Shown in pieces: positions 16,662 through 24,514 of a stretch of DNA of 36,889 nt. Where the stretch lies: NCBI RefSeq assembly GCF_018224015.1, contig NZ_JAGPOT010000076.1:1-36889 (forward strand), read 5' to 3'. Each line of letters opens with the position of its first letter. Positions within the stretch are counted from its first letter, which is position 1. Source of the DNA: Pseudarthrobacter albicanus. Lineage in GTDB: Bacteria > Actinomycetota > Actinomycetes > Actinomycetales > Micrococcaceae. The notes under the pieces were generated by a model. The model ran no database searches, was not told the origin of the DNA, and saw only the letters and a list, made by a program, of their open reading frames with translations. Position numbers and translations under genes: made by a program.

Positions 16662-19301
16662 TCAGTGTCCTTTCGCCTTGTTCCGGCGGCCGTGGAGTAC
16701 GACGTCCACGGAGACGGCGGCAATGATCGCAGCTCCGTAGACTGCCTGCAGGTATTGGTCCGGTACGCCGGCTATGGTCAGCACCTTCCTGATGGCCAGG
16801 AGTCCCACCGTGCCGATCAGGACTCCGACGACGGTGCCGGACCCGCCTCTGAGGGCGACTCCGCCGACGACGACGCCGGCGATGATGGCAGTCTCCAGGC
16901 CGAAGGCCACCTGTCCGTCCACGAAGGGGTAGTAGGAGGCCCACATGGCGCCGACGGCGCCGGCGAGGAGTCCCGAGATGGTGAAGGCGGCCAGGGTGCG
17001 GCGTTTGGCCGGGATACCGATCAGTTCCGCGCCGGCGGGGTTGGATCCGGCGAAGTAGGTTTCGCGGCCCTTGGCAGTCCACCAGAGAATGAAGCCGGCC
17101 AGGGCAAATACGGCGATGGCGCTGAGCTGGACGGGTGAGATGCCGAAGATGGCCGTTTTGGTCATGGAGAGCCAGTCATCTGAAACCTGTTCGGGCTTGA
17201 CGCGGTCTCCTGAGGAGATGATGCTCAAGACGCCTCGGTACAGAGCCAGTGTTCCAAGTGTCACCACGATGGAGGGGACTCCGCCGTAGGCGATGACTGC
17301 CCCGTTGATGAGGCCGCAGAGCAGTCCGACCGCGAGGGCGACGCCGATGCCCAGAAGGATTGGAGCGTCCGGTACCGCCCGCATGGTCGCGGCGGAGGCG
17401 TACGCGGCAAGGCCGAGGGTGGAGGCGACGGAAAGGTCGATGTTCCTGGTGAGGATCACCAGCATTTGGCCGATCCCGACGATGCCGAGCATCGCCGAGT
17501 AGTCGGCCAGGTCGTGCAGGTTGTCACCGGAGTAAAAGTTGGTGTTGAGCAGGCTCAGGGGTGCCACGACGGCCGCGAGCGCCAGCAGGAGTCCCAGTTC
17601 GCGGCGTCCCAGTGCCTGTCGGATCCAGGAGAGGCCGCGGTCCCACGCCGTATCCGCGGGCCGTTTCGGCCGCGCCGGCCGTGTCTCCGGCGGTTCCTTG
17701 CCTGATGCGGGTTCCGCCGCGGTTTTCCTGGTGCTTCGTGTGGATGCGTGCAGGCCGGTGGCTGCGAGGCCGATGTCGTACTGGTTGGCGTGCTCGCGGT
17801 CGAATTCCGCGACGAGGTCGCCGTGTTTCATGACGTAGATCCGGTCGCATGCCCCAAGAAGTTCGGGCATGTCCGAGGAAATCAGCAGGATGGCGATCCC
17901 CTGTGCGGAGAGTTCCCGGATTATCCGGTGGACTTCCGCTTTTGCCTGCACGTCGATGCCTTGCGTGGGTTCATCCAGGATCAGCAGCTTCGGTTGGGTC
18001 GCCAGCCATTTGGCCAGGACAACTTTCTGCTGGTTGCCGCCCGAGAGGTTGCCGATCGGCTGGTCGTAGCCGGCGAACTTCAGTTTCATCCGCTCCAGGG
18101 GGCCCTGCACCATGGCGAGCTCGGCTTTGGTGCTGATCAGACCCCATTTTGTGGCCTTGCCGACGACGGGCAGTGTGGCGTTGTCCAGGATAGTGAAGTC
18201 TTCAACTATGCTTTGGCCGCGGCGGTCCTCGGAGACGTAGGCGATCCCTTCGGAGATGGCGTGGGCCGCGGATTTGATGGTCTGCTCGTGGCCGTGGATC
18301 AGGATTTTGCCGGACGTTGGCCGTTCCATCCCGAAAATGGCACGCGCCACTTCGGTGCGGCCGCTGCCGATGAGCCCGGCCATTCCCACGACTTCGCCTG
18401 CGCGGACGCTCAGATCGATATTTCTGAATTTTCCCTCGGAAGACAGTCCTTGGAGTTCCAGGACGGTGTCTCCGAGTACGGCTGCAGACCGTTCATACAG
18501 GTCGCCCAGTGCCCGGCCGACCATGAGCTTCACGATCTCTTCTTCGGTGACTTCCGATGTCCGGCAGGTGTCGACGACCGCGCCATCGCGAAGCACTGTC
18601 AGGCGGTCCGAAATTCTGAAGATTTCCTCAAGACGGTGGCCCACGCACATCATCGCGACGCCCTGCTCCTTGAGGCGTTCGATGACCTCGAACAGGCGGT
18701 CCACCTCGGCGGTGGTCAGGGCCGCGGTCGGCTCATCCAGGATCAGGACCTTCGATTCTGAGACCAAGGCCCTCGCTATCTCAACGAGCTGCTGCTCGGA
18801 GACGCGCAGAGAGCCGACGGGCATCGTCACGGGCCGTTCGAGTCCGAGCTGCGCCAGGACCTTCTGTGCCTCGGATTTCATCCTCGTGTGATCCAGCAGG
18901 CCCGTCCGGGAGCGCAGCGGCTGCCCGGCAAAAACGTTTTCCGCGATGGACAGATCAGCGAAGAGCCCAGGGTGCTGATGGACGACTGCCACTCCGTGTT
19001 TGTGCGCTTCCAGAGCGGTCGGAAAATGGACGTCCTCCCCCGCGATGCGTACGGTTCCGCCGTCGGGGTGATAGACGCCGCCAAGCATCTTCACGCACGT
19101 GCTCTTTCCTGCACCGTTTTCGCCCACGAGCGCCAGAACCTCTCCGGTGAACAGCTGGAATGACACCTCAGAGACGGCCACCGTCGAGCCAAAGATCTTC
19201 GAAACGCCTGCGAGTTCGGCCGCCGCGCCCTGGCCGTACGCCTCGGGCTCGCGGTTCCCGCCCACGGCTGGGGCGGCATGGTTTGTCCGTGTTACATCCA
19301 C
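16662..19301 (-). CDS. Fused sugar ABC importer: double ATPase plus permease in one chain
   Basis: This 879-residue protein joins two CUT2 components. Residues about 30-510 form the RbsA/RhaT-type double ATPase. In NBD1, Walker A is GENGAGKST (60-68) and Walker B is VLILDEPTAAL. In NBD2, the Walker A is degenerate (GLIGSGRT, 309-316) and is followed by LSGGNQQ (419-425) and LLILDEPTQGID. After a Pro/Arg-rich linker (about 512-552), residues 567-879 form a complete CUT2 permease with TRNIDLSVASTLGLAA, VPSIVVTLGTLALYRG and VVVGGVALRGGSG. Normally these are separate genes. I place the start at GTG 19301 because GGAGG lies eight bases upstream; an ATG at 19325 has no binding site. First gene of the island, directly behind the repeat-bearing promoter. 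Confidence 0.92.
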   Translation of the reverse strand: MDVTRTNHAAPAVGGNREPEAYGQGAAAELAGVSKIFGSTVAVSEVSFQLFTGEVLALVGENGAGKSTCVKMLGGVYHPDGGTVRIAGEDVHFPTALEAHKHGVAVVHQHPGLFADLSIAENVFAGQPLRSRTGLLDHTRMKSEAQKVLAQLGLERPVTMPVGSLRVSEQQLVEIARALVSESKVLILDEPTAALTTAEVDRLFEVIERLKEQGVAMMCVGHRLEEIFRISDRLTVLRDGAVVDTCRTSEVTEEEIVKLMVGRALGDLYERSAAVLGDTVLELQGLSSEGKFRNIDLSVRAGEVVGMAGLIGSGRTEVARAIFGMERPTSGKILIHGHEQTIKSAAHAISEGIAYVSEDRRGQSIVEDFTILDNATLPVVGKATKWGLISTKAELAMVQGPLERMKLKFAGYDQPIGNLSGGNQQKVVLAKWLATQPKLLILDEPTQGIDVQAKAEVHRIIRELSAQGIAILLISSDMPELLGACDRIYVMKHGDLVAEFDREHANQYDIGLAATGLHASTRSTRKTAAEPASGKEPPETRPARPKRPADTAWDRGLSWIRQALGRRELGLLLALAAVVAPLSLLNTNFYSGDNLHDLADYSAMLGIVGIGQMLVILTRNIDLSVASTLGLAAYASAATMRAVPDAPILLGIGVALAVGLLCGLINGAVIAYGGVPSIVVTLGTLALYRGVLSIISSGDRVKPEQVSDDWLSMTKTAIFGISPVQLSAIAVFALAGFILWWTAKGRETYFAGSNPAGAELIGIPAKRRTLAAFTISGLLAGAVGAMWASYYPFVDGQVAFGLETAIIAGVVVGGVALRGGSGTVVGVLIGTVGLLAIRKVLTIAGVPDQYLQAVYGAAIIAAVSVDVVLHGRRNKAKGH

Positions 19302-19344
19302 GATGATGTCCTCCAAAGATCTCAACGGCCGGGCAGTTCTTGAA

Positions 19345-19390
19345 GCAATCGAATGCGCATTCGTATGCGCGTTTAGGCAATCGTATGCGC
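19345..19390. promoter_or_regulatory. Three operator-like 14-bp repeats
   Basis: Three near-identical elements lie in tandem: GCAATCGAATGCGC (19345-19358), GCATTCGTATGCGC (19357-19370) and GCAATCGTATGCGC (19377-19390). The first two overlap to form the perfect palindrome CGAATGCGCATTCG at 19350-19363. The third covers the proposed -10 box. First and third copies are 32 bases, three helical turns, apart. Position and symmetry suggest a repressor site, most simply for the LacI-family protein encoded in the same array. Confidence 0.65.
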
Positions 19391-19408
19391 CTGTGACTTG
19401 GATTACAA
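19380..19408 (-). promoter_or_regulatory. Putative promoter of the sugar island
   Basis: On the minus strand TTGTAA (plus 19403-19408) is separated by exactly 17 bases from TACGAT (plus 19380-19385). Each box matches the housekeeping consensus at four of six positions. The expected transcription start near 19373 leaves a leader of about 70 bases before the GTG at 19301. The -10 box lies inside the third operator repeat. Confidence 0.55.
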
Positions 19409-19639
19409 GAGAGGCGCGATGCTCAGTTCATAAACATGGGGCTGATGCGCCAGGTGCGTCCCGGAGCCCGGTAGCACCGTCACTTGATTCCAAGAATCCC
19501 CGGACTACTTGAAAGACAATGTGGCGTGACACCAGATGTCCTTGACGCCACTACCACCAAATGTCTCGTACGCGCCGTCGCGCGAGACTCTCGGATTGCA
19601 AGGCGCGACCCCGGCCTTCCGCGCAGATAACCCCCGGTC

Positions 19640-19860
19640 CACCAAGTTCCGAGACGACGTCGTGTCCGCCTGGGAAATGAGAAGCCACAGCGTAACCAGA
19701 GACATGAGAAGAGGGGCGGTCCGCCAGGACCACTCCATGCACCACTTGGCGCTGCGGTCATCGACATCGCGAACATAGGTCGCCAGCAGCTGTTCGTGCA
19801 GGAACTCCTCGACCGAGCCGAACACCGGCTGAGGTGCTTCTGCCGGCTCGGTTGCAGGGG
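19640..19860 (-). pseudogene. DUF4913-like remnant
   Basis: The minus strand encodes PVFGSVEEFLHEQLLATY followed by VRDVDDRSAKWCMEWSW. This spacing of a VxEFxxExLxxxY block and a WCxEW block is typical of DUF4913 proteins, which in actinobacterial plasmids and integrative elements usually follow the coupling-protein gene, as it does here. After SWR the family pattern (a helix with WRAWE) is lost. The frame is continuous with the coupling-protein remnant, and no proper start or complete domain exists. I treat it as debris of a mobile element. Confidence 0.45.
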
Positions 19861-19885
19861 TCCCGTGAGCGTGGCCACCGTCGTT

Positions 19886-20163
19886 GCGCACAAGAGTGGC
19901 GGGTGCTCCGGAGGCGAGAACGACGGCGCGGCCACGGTCCAGCTCCGCGAGATTGGAGACATCGAAGATGCGCTCCTTGCAGGCAGATCCAGACGTCCGC
20001 CGTTGCGCTCCGCCCGTTCCTCCATCGCCTCGGCGATGGCCACAGTGAGCGCTGTCGTCAGCGGCGCGGCCGAAGCGGCGCCTTCCTTGGACAGGATGTA
20101 GATCGTCTCCCGGGTCCGGGCGTCCGACAGCCTCGCCCGGGCCGCCCGGCTCGGCATCACCAC
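19886..20163 (-). pseudogene. Remnant of a TraG/TraD-like type IV coupling protein
   Basis: Two conserved blocks of an actinobacterial conjugative coupling ATPase remain, in different frames. The first (20163 to about 19970) reads [20 protein letters not shown], then a [16 protein letters not shown] helix and GGRLDLP. The second (about 19972 to 19886) reads IFDVSNLAELDRGRAVVLAS followed by GAPATLVR. In intact relatives GGRL is followed by PMVAVLDEAANV and roughly 150 further residues before the second block. That central part, including Walker B, is deleted, and the N-terminal half with Walker A is missing beyond 20163. The gene broke exactly where the aldolase remnant begins. It is evidence that a conjugative element once stood here. 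Confidence 0.55.
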
Positions 20164-20165
20164 CT

Positions 20166-20645
20166 CTCGGCATGGAAACCGTCGGGTTCCTCATGCTCGC
20201 CCACCGCGCCACCCCGGAAAACCTGGCGAAGCAGGCACGGATCATGGCCGACGCCGACTGCCAGTGCGTCTACGTCGTGGACTCGGCCGGCGCCCTGATC
20301 CTGGAGAACGCCTCCGAGGGCGTCTCCGCCCTGGTCACCGAACTCGGCACCGACGCCCAGGTGAGCTTCCACGGGCACCAGAACCTCAGCGTCGGCGTCG
20401 CCAACTCGGTCTACGCAGCACGCGCCGGAGCCGGCAACTCGCCCACCGAGGTCCTCGCCGCGGCCTTCGAACGCCTGAACATCCACACCGGCGTCGACAT
20501 CCACGGCGTCATGGTTGCGGGCAGCACACGGCGCCGGGCAGGCGCCACCGGTGTGGACTCAGTCCTCGGCGACGGCGAACTGGTCTTCGCCTCCCTGACC
20601 AAGGAAGCCCGCGGATTAGGGCCTGGCCTCGCCCGGGGTTCCTGA
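20166..20645 (+). pseudogene. Truncated 4-hydroxy-2-oxovalerate aldolase
   Basis: From about 20172 the plus strand encodes [20 protein letters not shown], then [37 protein letters not shown] and [18 protein letters not shown]. This is the C-terminal half of the MhpE/BphI/DmpG class, which splits 4-hydroxy-2-oxovalerate to pyruvate and acetaldehyde. The first ~130 residues, with the metal-binding start of the barrel, are missing. About 16 residues between VANSVYAA and GAGN are deleted, and after [12 protein letters not shown] the sequence diverges and the C-terminal communication domain is absent. The usual partner gene (acylating acetaldehyde dehydrogenase) is not present. Clearly a non-functional fragment left by rearrangement. 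Confidence 0.85.
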
Positions 20646-20697
20646 TTGCCACATATGGCCGCTACTAGCGACTTCATGGCGGCCATCTTCGTCCTAT
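20611..20697. repeat. Direct repeat copy 1 (~87 bp)
   Basis: This copy matches 20753-20839 in the same orientation. The last 43 bases (20655-20697) differ at only two positions; the first part is more diverged. It contains an internal 8-bp inverted repeat, ATGGCCGC (20655-20662) and GCGGCCAT (20679-20686). It starts inside the tail of the aldolase remnant. Confidence 0.75.
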
Positions 20698-20752
20698 GGA
20701 CTGAGGTAGCCCCTCGGCGGAGATTGAGGCCGTTCAAGTCGCTGAAACCGCC

Positions 20753-20839
20753 GCGGGTTGGGGCCCGGCCTCGCCAGGGACACCCGATGGACGCAGATGG
20801 CCGCTACGAGCGACTTCATGGCGGCCATCTTCGTCATAT
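20753..20839. repeat. Direct repeat copy 2 (~87 bp)
   Basis: This is the second copy of the element at 20611-20697, with a period of about 142 bases. Its near-identical core is 20797-20839. In one frame both cores read MAATSDFMAAIFV, the base difference in the fourth codon being silent, but neither copy has a longer supported reading frame. Confidence 0.75.
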
Positions 20840-21023
20840 CGCCGGTGGCTGAGTCTGCCGGGCCGTCCATTCGTGGGTAAGGAGGGGGGCGCCGCCGTCG
20901 CGCATTGCTGGGAGTTTGCCCACACCTGCCGCGTGCCCCGCGCGGCCCGTGGACATGCCTGCGCCTGGCGCATAGGTTTTGGGAACCCCACCCGCCTGCA
21001 CTGGAAGGTCCTGGCCTGTCCCC
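20840..21023. other. Intergenic region after the repeats
   Basis: Together with the repeat block, this leaves 20646-21023 without a supported gene. I see no terminator or clear promoter for the following beta-lactamase-like gene. GGAAGGT near 21003 is too far from its ATG to be a normal ribosome binding site. Confidence 0.4.
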
Positions 21024-21908
21024 ATGAACACCTCAGGACCGATCAGCAACCCAAGGGTGCTGGCATTGATGTGGCTGGCCACGCTGCTCGTCATTGTGGC
21101 CACGGTCCTCTTCGCCGTCGTCCGCACCGGCCCGGTGCCGAAGACGCCCTTCCTTGCCGTTGCGTCCGCGGCGGAGCTGCGCGGGGTGGCCCCGGCGTCG
21201 AACGCCGTGCCGAACGCCGGCGTCGATCTCGGCGCCAGGCTGCAGGGCATCCTGGACGAGAACGGGGACCACCGGATCGGCGTCGCGGTCGTGGACACCC
21301 GCAACGGGAAGCTGCAGGCCTTCGGTGACGCGTCGCCGTACGTGGCCGCCAGCACCGCCAAGATCATCACGGCCGCCGCCTACTACCATCTGGTGGAAAC
21401 CGGCGAAAAGTCGCTGGACGCTCCCCTGGGCTCTTTCGACGCCGGATTCCAGGTCAAGGCCATGGTCAATACCAGCAGCGACGATTCCTGGCTGCTGCTC
21501 ATGCAGGACATCGGCTACCCCCGGCTGATCGAGTACGCCGGCTCGATCGGGCTGGACTACGACCCCGAACAGAACCTCCTGACCCCGCCGGACATGGCGC
21601 TGCTGCTGACGGCGCTCTCCGCCGGGAAGCTGCTCAACCCCGGACACACGCAAGAGCTGCTGGGCTACATGCAGCAGACCAACGACGAGGACCTCATCCC
21701 CGCCGCCCTGGACCCGGACATCACGGTGCACCACAAGTACGGCGTCGTGGAAGGGTATGTCCACGACGCCGCCATCCTGAGCTCCGGTGACCGTTCGTAC
21801 GCGGTGGCGATCTACACCTGGGGGCCGGACGATGCCGACAGCGAGGACCGCCTGGGCATCATCCACAAGCTCACCCGCGAGATCACCGGGGCGCTGTTCC
21901 GGCAATAA
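21024..21908 (+). CDS. Membrane-anchored class A beta-lactamase-like serine hydrolase (paralogue 1)
   Basis: The 294-residue protein has an N-terminal membrane segment (about 12-33) without cleavage site or lipobox, then an extracellular serine-hydrolase domain. The active-site SxxK reads STAK with Ser110 and Lys113. The second motif is SDD (152-154) instead of SDN, and the third is HKYG with Lys238 where KTG is expected. The omega-loop region is short (YDPEQNLLTPPDM) and lacks the ExxLN motif that deacylates beta-lactams, so true beta-lactamase activity is doubtful; a peptidoglycan-directed or penicillin-sensing role is possible. The ATG at 21024 is preferred because the membrane segment then lies near the N-terminus. 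It stands just before the two-component genes and has a paralogue at 34556-35512. Confidence 0.8.
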   Translation: MNTSGPISNPRVLALMWLATLLVIVATVLFAVVRTGPVPKTPFLAVASAAELRGVAPASNAVPNAGVDLGARLQGILDENGDHRIGVAVVDTRNGKLQAFGDASPYVAASTAKIITAAAYYHLVETGEKSLDAPLGSFDAGFQVKAMVNTSSDDSWLLLMQDIGYPRLIEYAGSIGLDYDPEQNLLTPPDMALLLTALSAGKLLNPGHTQELLGYMQQTNDEDLIPAALDPDITVHHKYGVVEGYVHDAAILSSGDRSYAVAIYTWGPDDADSEDRLGIIHKLTREITGALFRQ

Positions 21909-22205
21909 CACTCCGAAATGCTTGCCGCAAAGGGGTGGCGCGGGCCCCGCCGCAGGAGCACCATAGGAGAACACCGGGTCCAACGCCCATCGCGGATGCC
22001 GGAACTTCGCGCACGGATGTTAGCAATGTCCGCACAACGCCCGTACTCCGGGCCGATCGAGGCTGCTGGGGCCTCCGATCTTCCTCCCAGCACATGCAGG
22101 AGACGCCGCAGTTTGGAGCAGGCCTGAATTCACGGGAATAGTGCCGGGAGCGCCACGGGCGACCCCTTGAACCGTTCCCGATCCGGGCATTTCCTTGGGG
22201 TTGTA
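21909..22205. other. Leader region before the two-component genes
   Basis: About 300 bases without a supported gene. Small open frames here have no binding site or known domain. I could not define promoter boxes or a copy of the CCTCAT direct repeat found at 24498-24514, so autoregulation of the response regulator is not supported by an obvious site. Confidence 0.4.
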
Positions 22206-22871
22206 GTGATCCGCATACTCATCGCCGAAGACGAAGAGCGCATCTCCCGGTTCATCGAGAAGGGTCTGCGGTCGGCCGGCTACGTACCCACCGTCGTCGC
22301 GGACGGCGTCACAGCCGTGGATTACGCCTCCAGCGGCGAGTTCGATCTCCTGCTCCTCGACGTCGGGCTCCCCCGCCTGGACGGGTTCACCGTCCTGACC
22401 GTGCTGCGCAAGAACGGGGTGGACATTCCGGTCATCATCCTCACGGCGCGGGGCTCGGCCGCGGACACGGTAGCAGGCCTTGAGGGCGGCGCGGACGACT
22501 ACATGACCAAGCCGTTCCGCTTCGAGGAACTCGTGGCCCGCATCCGGCGCCGGCTCCGGCCCGGGGACAACAATGACCAGCCCGCGGACCACGTCATCCG
22601 CTACGCCGCCCTGGAACTGAACCTCCACACCCGCACGATGAGCGTCGGGGACAAGGTCGTGGAACTCTCGGCCCGCGAGTTCGCGCTGGTCGAGATGTTC
22701 CTGCTCCATCCGGGGCAGGTCCTGAGCAGGCAACAACTCCTCAGCCACATCTGGGGGTACGACTTTGACGGGACGTCCAACGTGGTCGACGTCTATGTGC
22801 GGCAACTGCGGCAAAAGATCGGCGCGGACCACATCGTCACAACGCGCGGCGCCGGATACCGGCTTAGCTAG
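22206..22871 (+). CDS. OmpR/PhoB-family response regulator
   Basis: This 221-residue regulator has a receiver domain (about 1-118) and a winged-helix DNA-binding domain (about 130-221). The phosphoacceptor is Asp52 in LLLLDVGLPRLDG; acidic residues in AEDEE near the start, Thr80 and Lys102 (YMTKPFRF) complete the site. The output domain shows LSAREFALVEMFLLHPGQVL and VDVYVRQLRQKIG. I start at GTG 22206, giving the usual MIRILIAEDEE opening; a longer frame from ATG 22167 adds thirteen residues of no family similarity. The histidine kinase begins 14 bases after its stop. The likely target is the operon starting at 24602. Confidence 0.93.
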   Translation: MIRILIAEDEERISRFIEKGLRSAGYVPTVVADGVTAVDYASSGEFDLLLLDVGLPRLDGFTVLTVLRKNGVDIPVIILTARGSAADTVAGLEGGADDYMTKPFRFEELVARIRRRLRPGDNNDQPADHVIRYAALELNLHTRTMSVGDKVVELSAREFALVEMFLLHPGQVLSRQQLLSHIWGYDFDGTSNVVDVYVRQLRQKIGADHIVTTRGAGYRLS

Positions 22872-22885
22872 GCAAGGGAGAAATT

Positions 22886-24451
22886 GTGACATCCCTGCAT
22901 GACCGTCTACGTGGAAACGGCCACACTGCGCCCGTGGCGTCTGCCGCTGCTCCGGCGGCGGGAGAAGCCCCCCCCGCCGCGGACGTGGACCCGTCCGGCT
23001 GGGGCGCGAAGTTCCACTCGGTGCGCTTCCGCGTGGTGGCCGCCATGCTGGGCATGATGCTTGCGGGGCTGGTTGCTGCGGGACTGATCGCCTTCGTTGT
23101 CCAGTTCCAGGACTCCGATGCCAGGGTTGACCAGGCAATCCTGGACAAGGGCAATTCGCTGGTCAAACTGGTACAGACCAACAGCAAGTCCAGCGGCGAG
23201 TCATACAGCAAAAGGCTCCACGAAGCCGCCGAGGACATCGAACCCCGCAGCAACGAAGTCATGGCCGGAATCGTTGACGGGCGCGTTGACTGGATCATCG
23301 AGGGGAATTCCGACGAACCCCTCCTGACCCCAGGCCTGTACCCCGCCGCCACCCGGCTCCGGGACGTCTCGGGCGCCGCCTTCGGCGAGTTCAACGCCGG
23401 CGGGCGCCCGCTCAGGACGGTCGTCCTGCCGGTGAAGGGTACGGGGGCCGAAAACACCGGGACGTATCTGTTGCTGGGCCGGGACGCCGCCGACCAAAGG
23501 GCTCACAATCGCGCCTCGGTCCAGACGTACTCACTGGTGGCAGCCGGCACGCTGCTCGCCGCGGCACTGATCGGAGGCCGGGTGGCCGGCCGCCTGCTGG
23601 GTCCACTCCGGCGATTGCGCGAAGCCACCCGGGTGGTCAGCCATGAGGACCTCACCCGGCGCGTGGAAGTGCGCGACGGCGAGGACGACGTGACGCTCCT
23701 CGCGAAGACCTTCAACACCATGCTGGAAAGACTCGATGAGGGCGCCCAGCAGCAGCAACAGTTCCTGGACGACGCCGGCCACGAGCTGCGGACCCCCCTC
23801 ACGATTCTCCGCGGACACCTGGAGCTGGTGTCCGTCGACGACCCCGCCGATGTCATCGCCACGAGGGAGGTGCTGCTCGAAGAGGTGGACCGGATGCAGC
23901 GCCTCGTGGATGACCTGCTTCTGCTCGCCGATGCCGGCCACCCTGACTTCATCATGCGGGAGCCCGTCCGCATCCCCGAATTCCTCCACCAGGTGATGGA
24001 GAAGATCCATGTCCTCGCGGACCGCCGCTGGCAGATCGATGAGACCGCCGATTACGTGGTCGAGGCTGATCCGCAGCGCCTTACCCAGGCCCTCGTCCAG
24101 CTGGCCGCCAATGCCGTCAAGTACACCGGGCGCTCCTCCACGATCGCGCTGGGCTGCAGGATCGAAGGCCCGACGGCGCCGGACGGCACCCCGCTGCCCG
24201 AGTCAGACACGCTGTTGCTGTGGGTGCGGGACACCGGCGCCGGCATCGCGGTGGAGGACCAGCAGCGGATCTTCGAGAGGTTCGGCCGGGCCCACCCAGG
24301 CCGCGGGCAGGAAGGGTCAGGCCTCGGCCTGGCCATCGTCACTGCCATCGCCGAAGCGCACGGCGGTACGGCCACCGTGGAATCCGCCTATGGCCAGGGA
24401 TCGCGCTTCATGATCCGGATCCCGCTGCAGGCCGTTGGCGTCCGGCTCTGA
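22886..24451 (+). CDS. HAMP-domain sensor histidine kinase
   Basis: This 521-residue membrane kinase has an Ala/Pro-rich cytosolic start, a first membrane helix (about 47-73), an extracellular sensor region of about 140 residues and a second helix (about 216-236). A HAMP linker follows, then the dimerisation domain with phosphorylated His299 in DDAGHELRTPLTILRGH. The ATPase domain has the N-box QLAANAVKYT (Asn409), G1 box DTGAGI (449-454) and G2 box GSGLGLAI (477-484). The GTG start at 22886 has AAGGGAG five bases upstream. It is the cognate kinase of the preceding regulator. The sensor region matches no domain I recognise, so the stimulus is unknown; the neighbourhood suggests a cell-envelope cue. 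Confidence 0.95.
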   Translation: MTSLHDRLRGNGHTAPVASAAAPAAGEAPPAADVDPSGWGAKFHSVRFRVVAAMLGMMLAGLVAAGLIAFVVQFQDSDARVDQAILDKGNSLVKLVQTNSKSSGESYSKRLHEAAEDIEPRSNEVMAGIVDGRVDWIIEGNSDEPLLTPGLYPAATRLRDVSGAAFGEFNAGGRPLRTVVLPVKGTGAENTGTYLLLGRDAADQRAHNRASVQTYSLVAAGTLLAAALIGGRVAGRLLGPLRRLREATRVVSHEDLTRRVEVRDGEDDVTLLAKTFNTMLERLDEGAQQQQQFLDDAGHELRTPLTILRGHLELVSVDDPADVIATREVLLEEVDRMQRLVDDLLLLADAGHPDFIMREPVRIPEFLHQVMEKIHVLADRRWQIDETADYVVEADPQRLTQALVQLAANAVKYTGRSSTIALGCRIEGPTAPDGTPLPESDTLLLWVRDTGAGIAVEDQQRIFERFGRAHPGRGQEGSGLGLAIVTAIAEAHGGTATVESAYGQGSRFMIRIPLQAVGVRL

Positions 24452-24497
24452 ACCGGCGGCAGCGGGCGCGCCCTTCATGAGAACTCCTTAATCTTCC

Positions 24498-24514
24498 CCT
24501 CATCCGTTCCTCAC
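24498..24514 (+). promoter_or_regulatory. 11-bp-period direct repeat, probable response-regulator site
   Basis: CCTCAT (24498-24503) and CCTCAC (24509-24514) are separated by five bases, giving one helical turn between half-sites. This is the architecture bound by dimers of OmpR/PhoB-family regulators, and CTCAT-type half-sites are common in actinobacterial two-component promoters. It lies 46 bases behind the kinase gene and about 90 bases before the glycosyltransferase operon, just upstream of a possible -10 box TAACAT at 24537-24542. Confidence 0.55.

Noticed and set aside
20157..20737. Minus-strand frames opposite the aldolase fragment, including one spanning the first repeat
   Set aside because: The plus-strand reading has clear family similarity; the minus-strand ones have none, although the shared MAAMKSLVAA stretch in the repeat was considered.
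21024..21908. Straight annotation as class A beta-lactamase
   Set aside because: Second motif is SDD, third motif is KYG, and the ExxLN omega-loop motif is missing, so only fold-level naming is justified.
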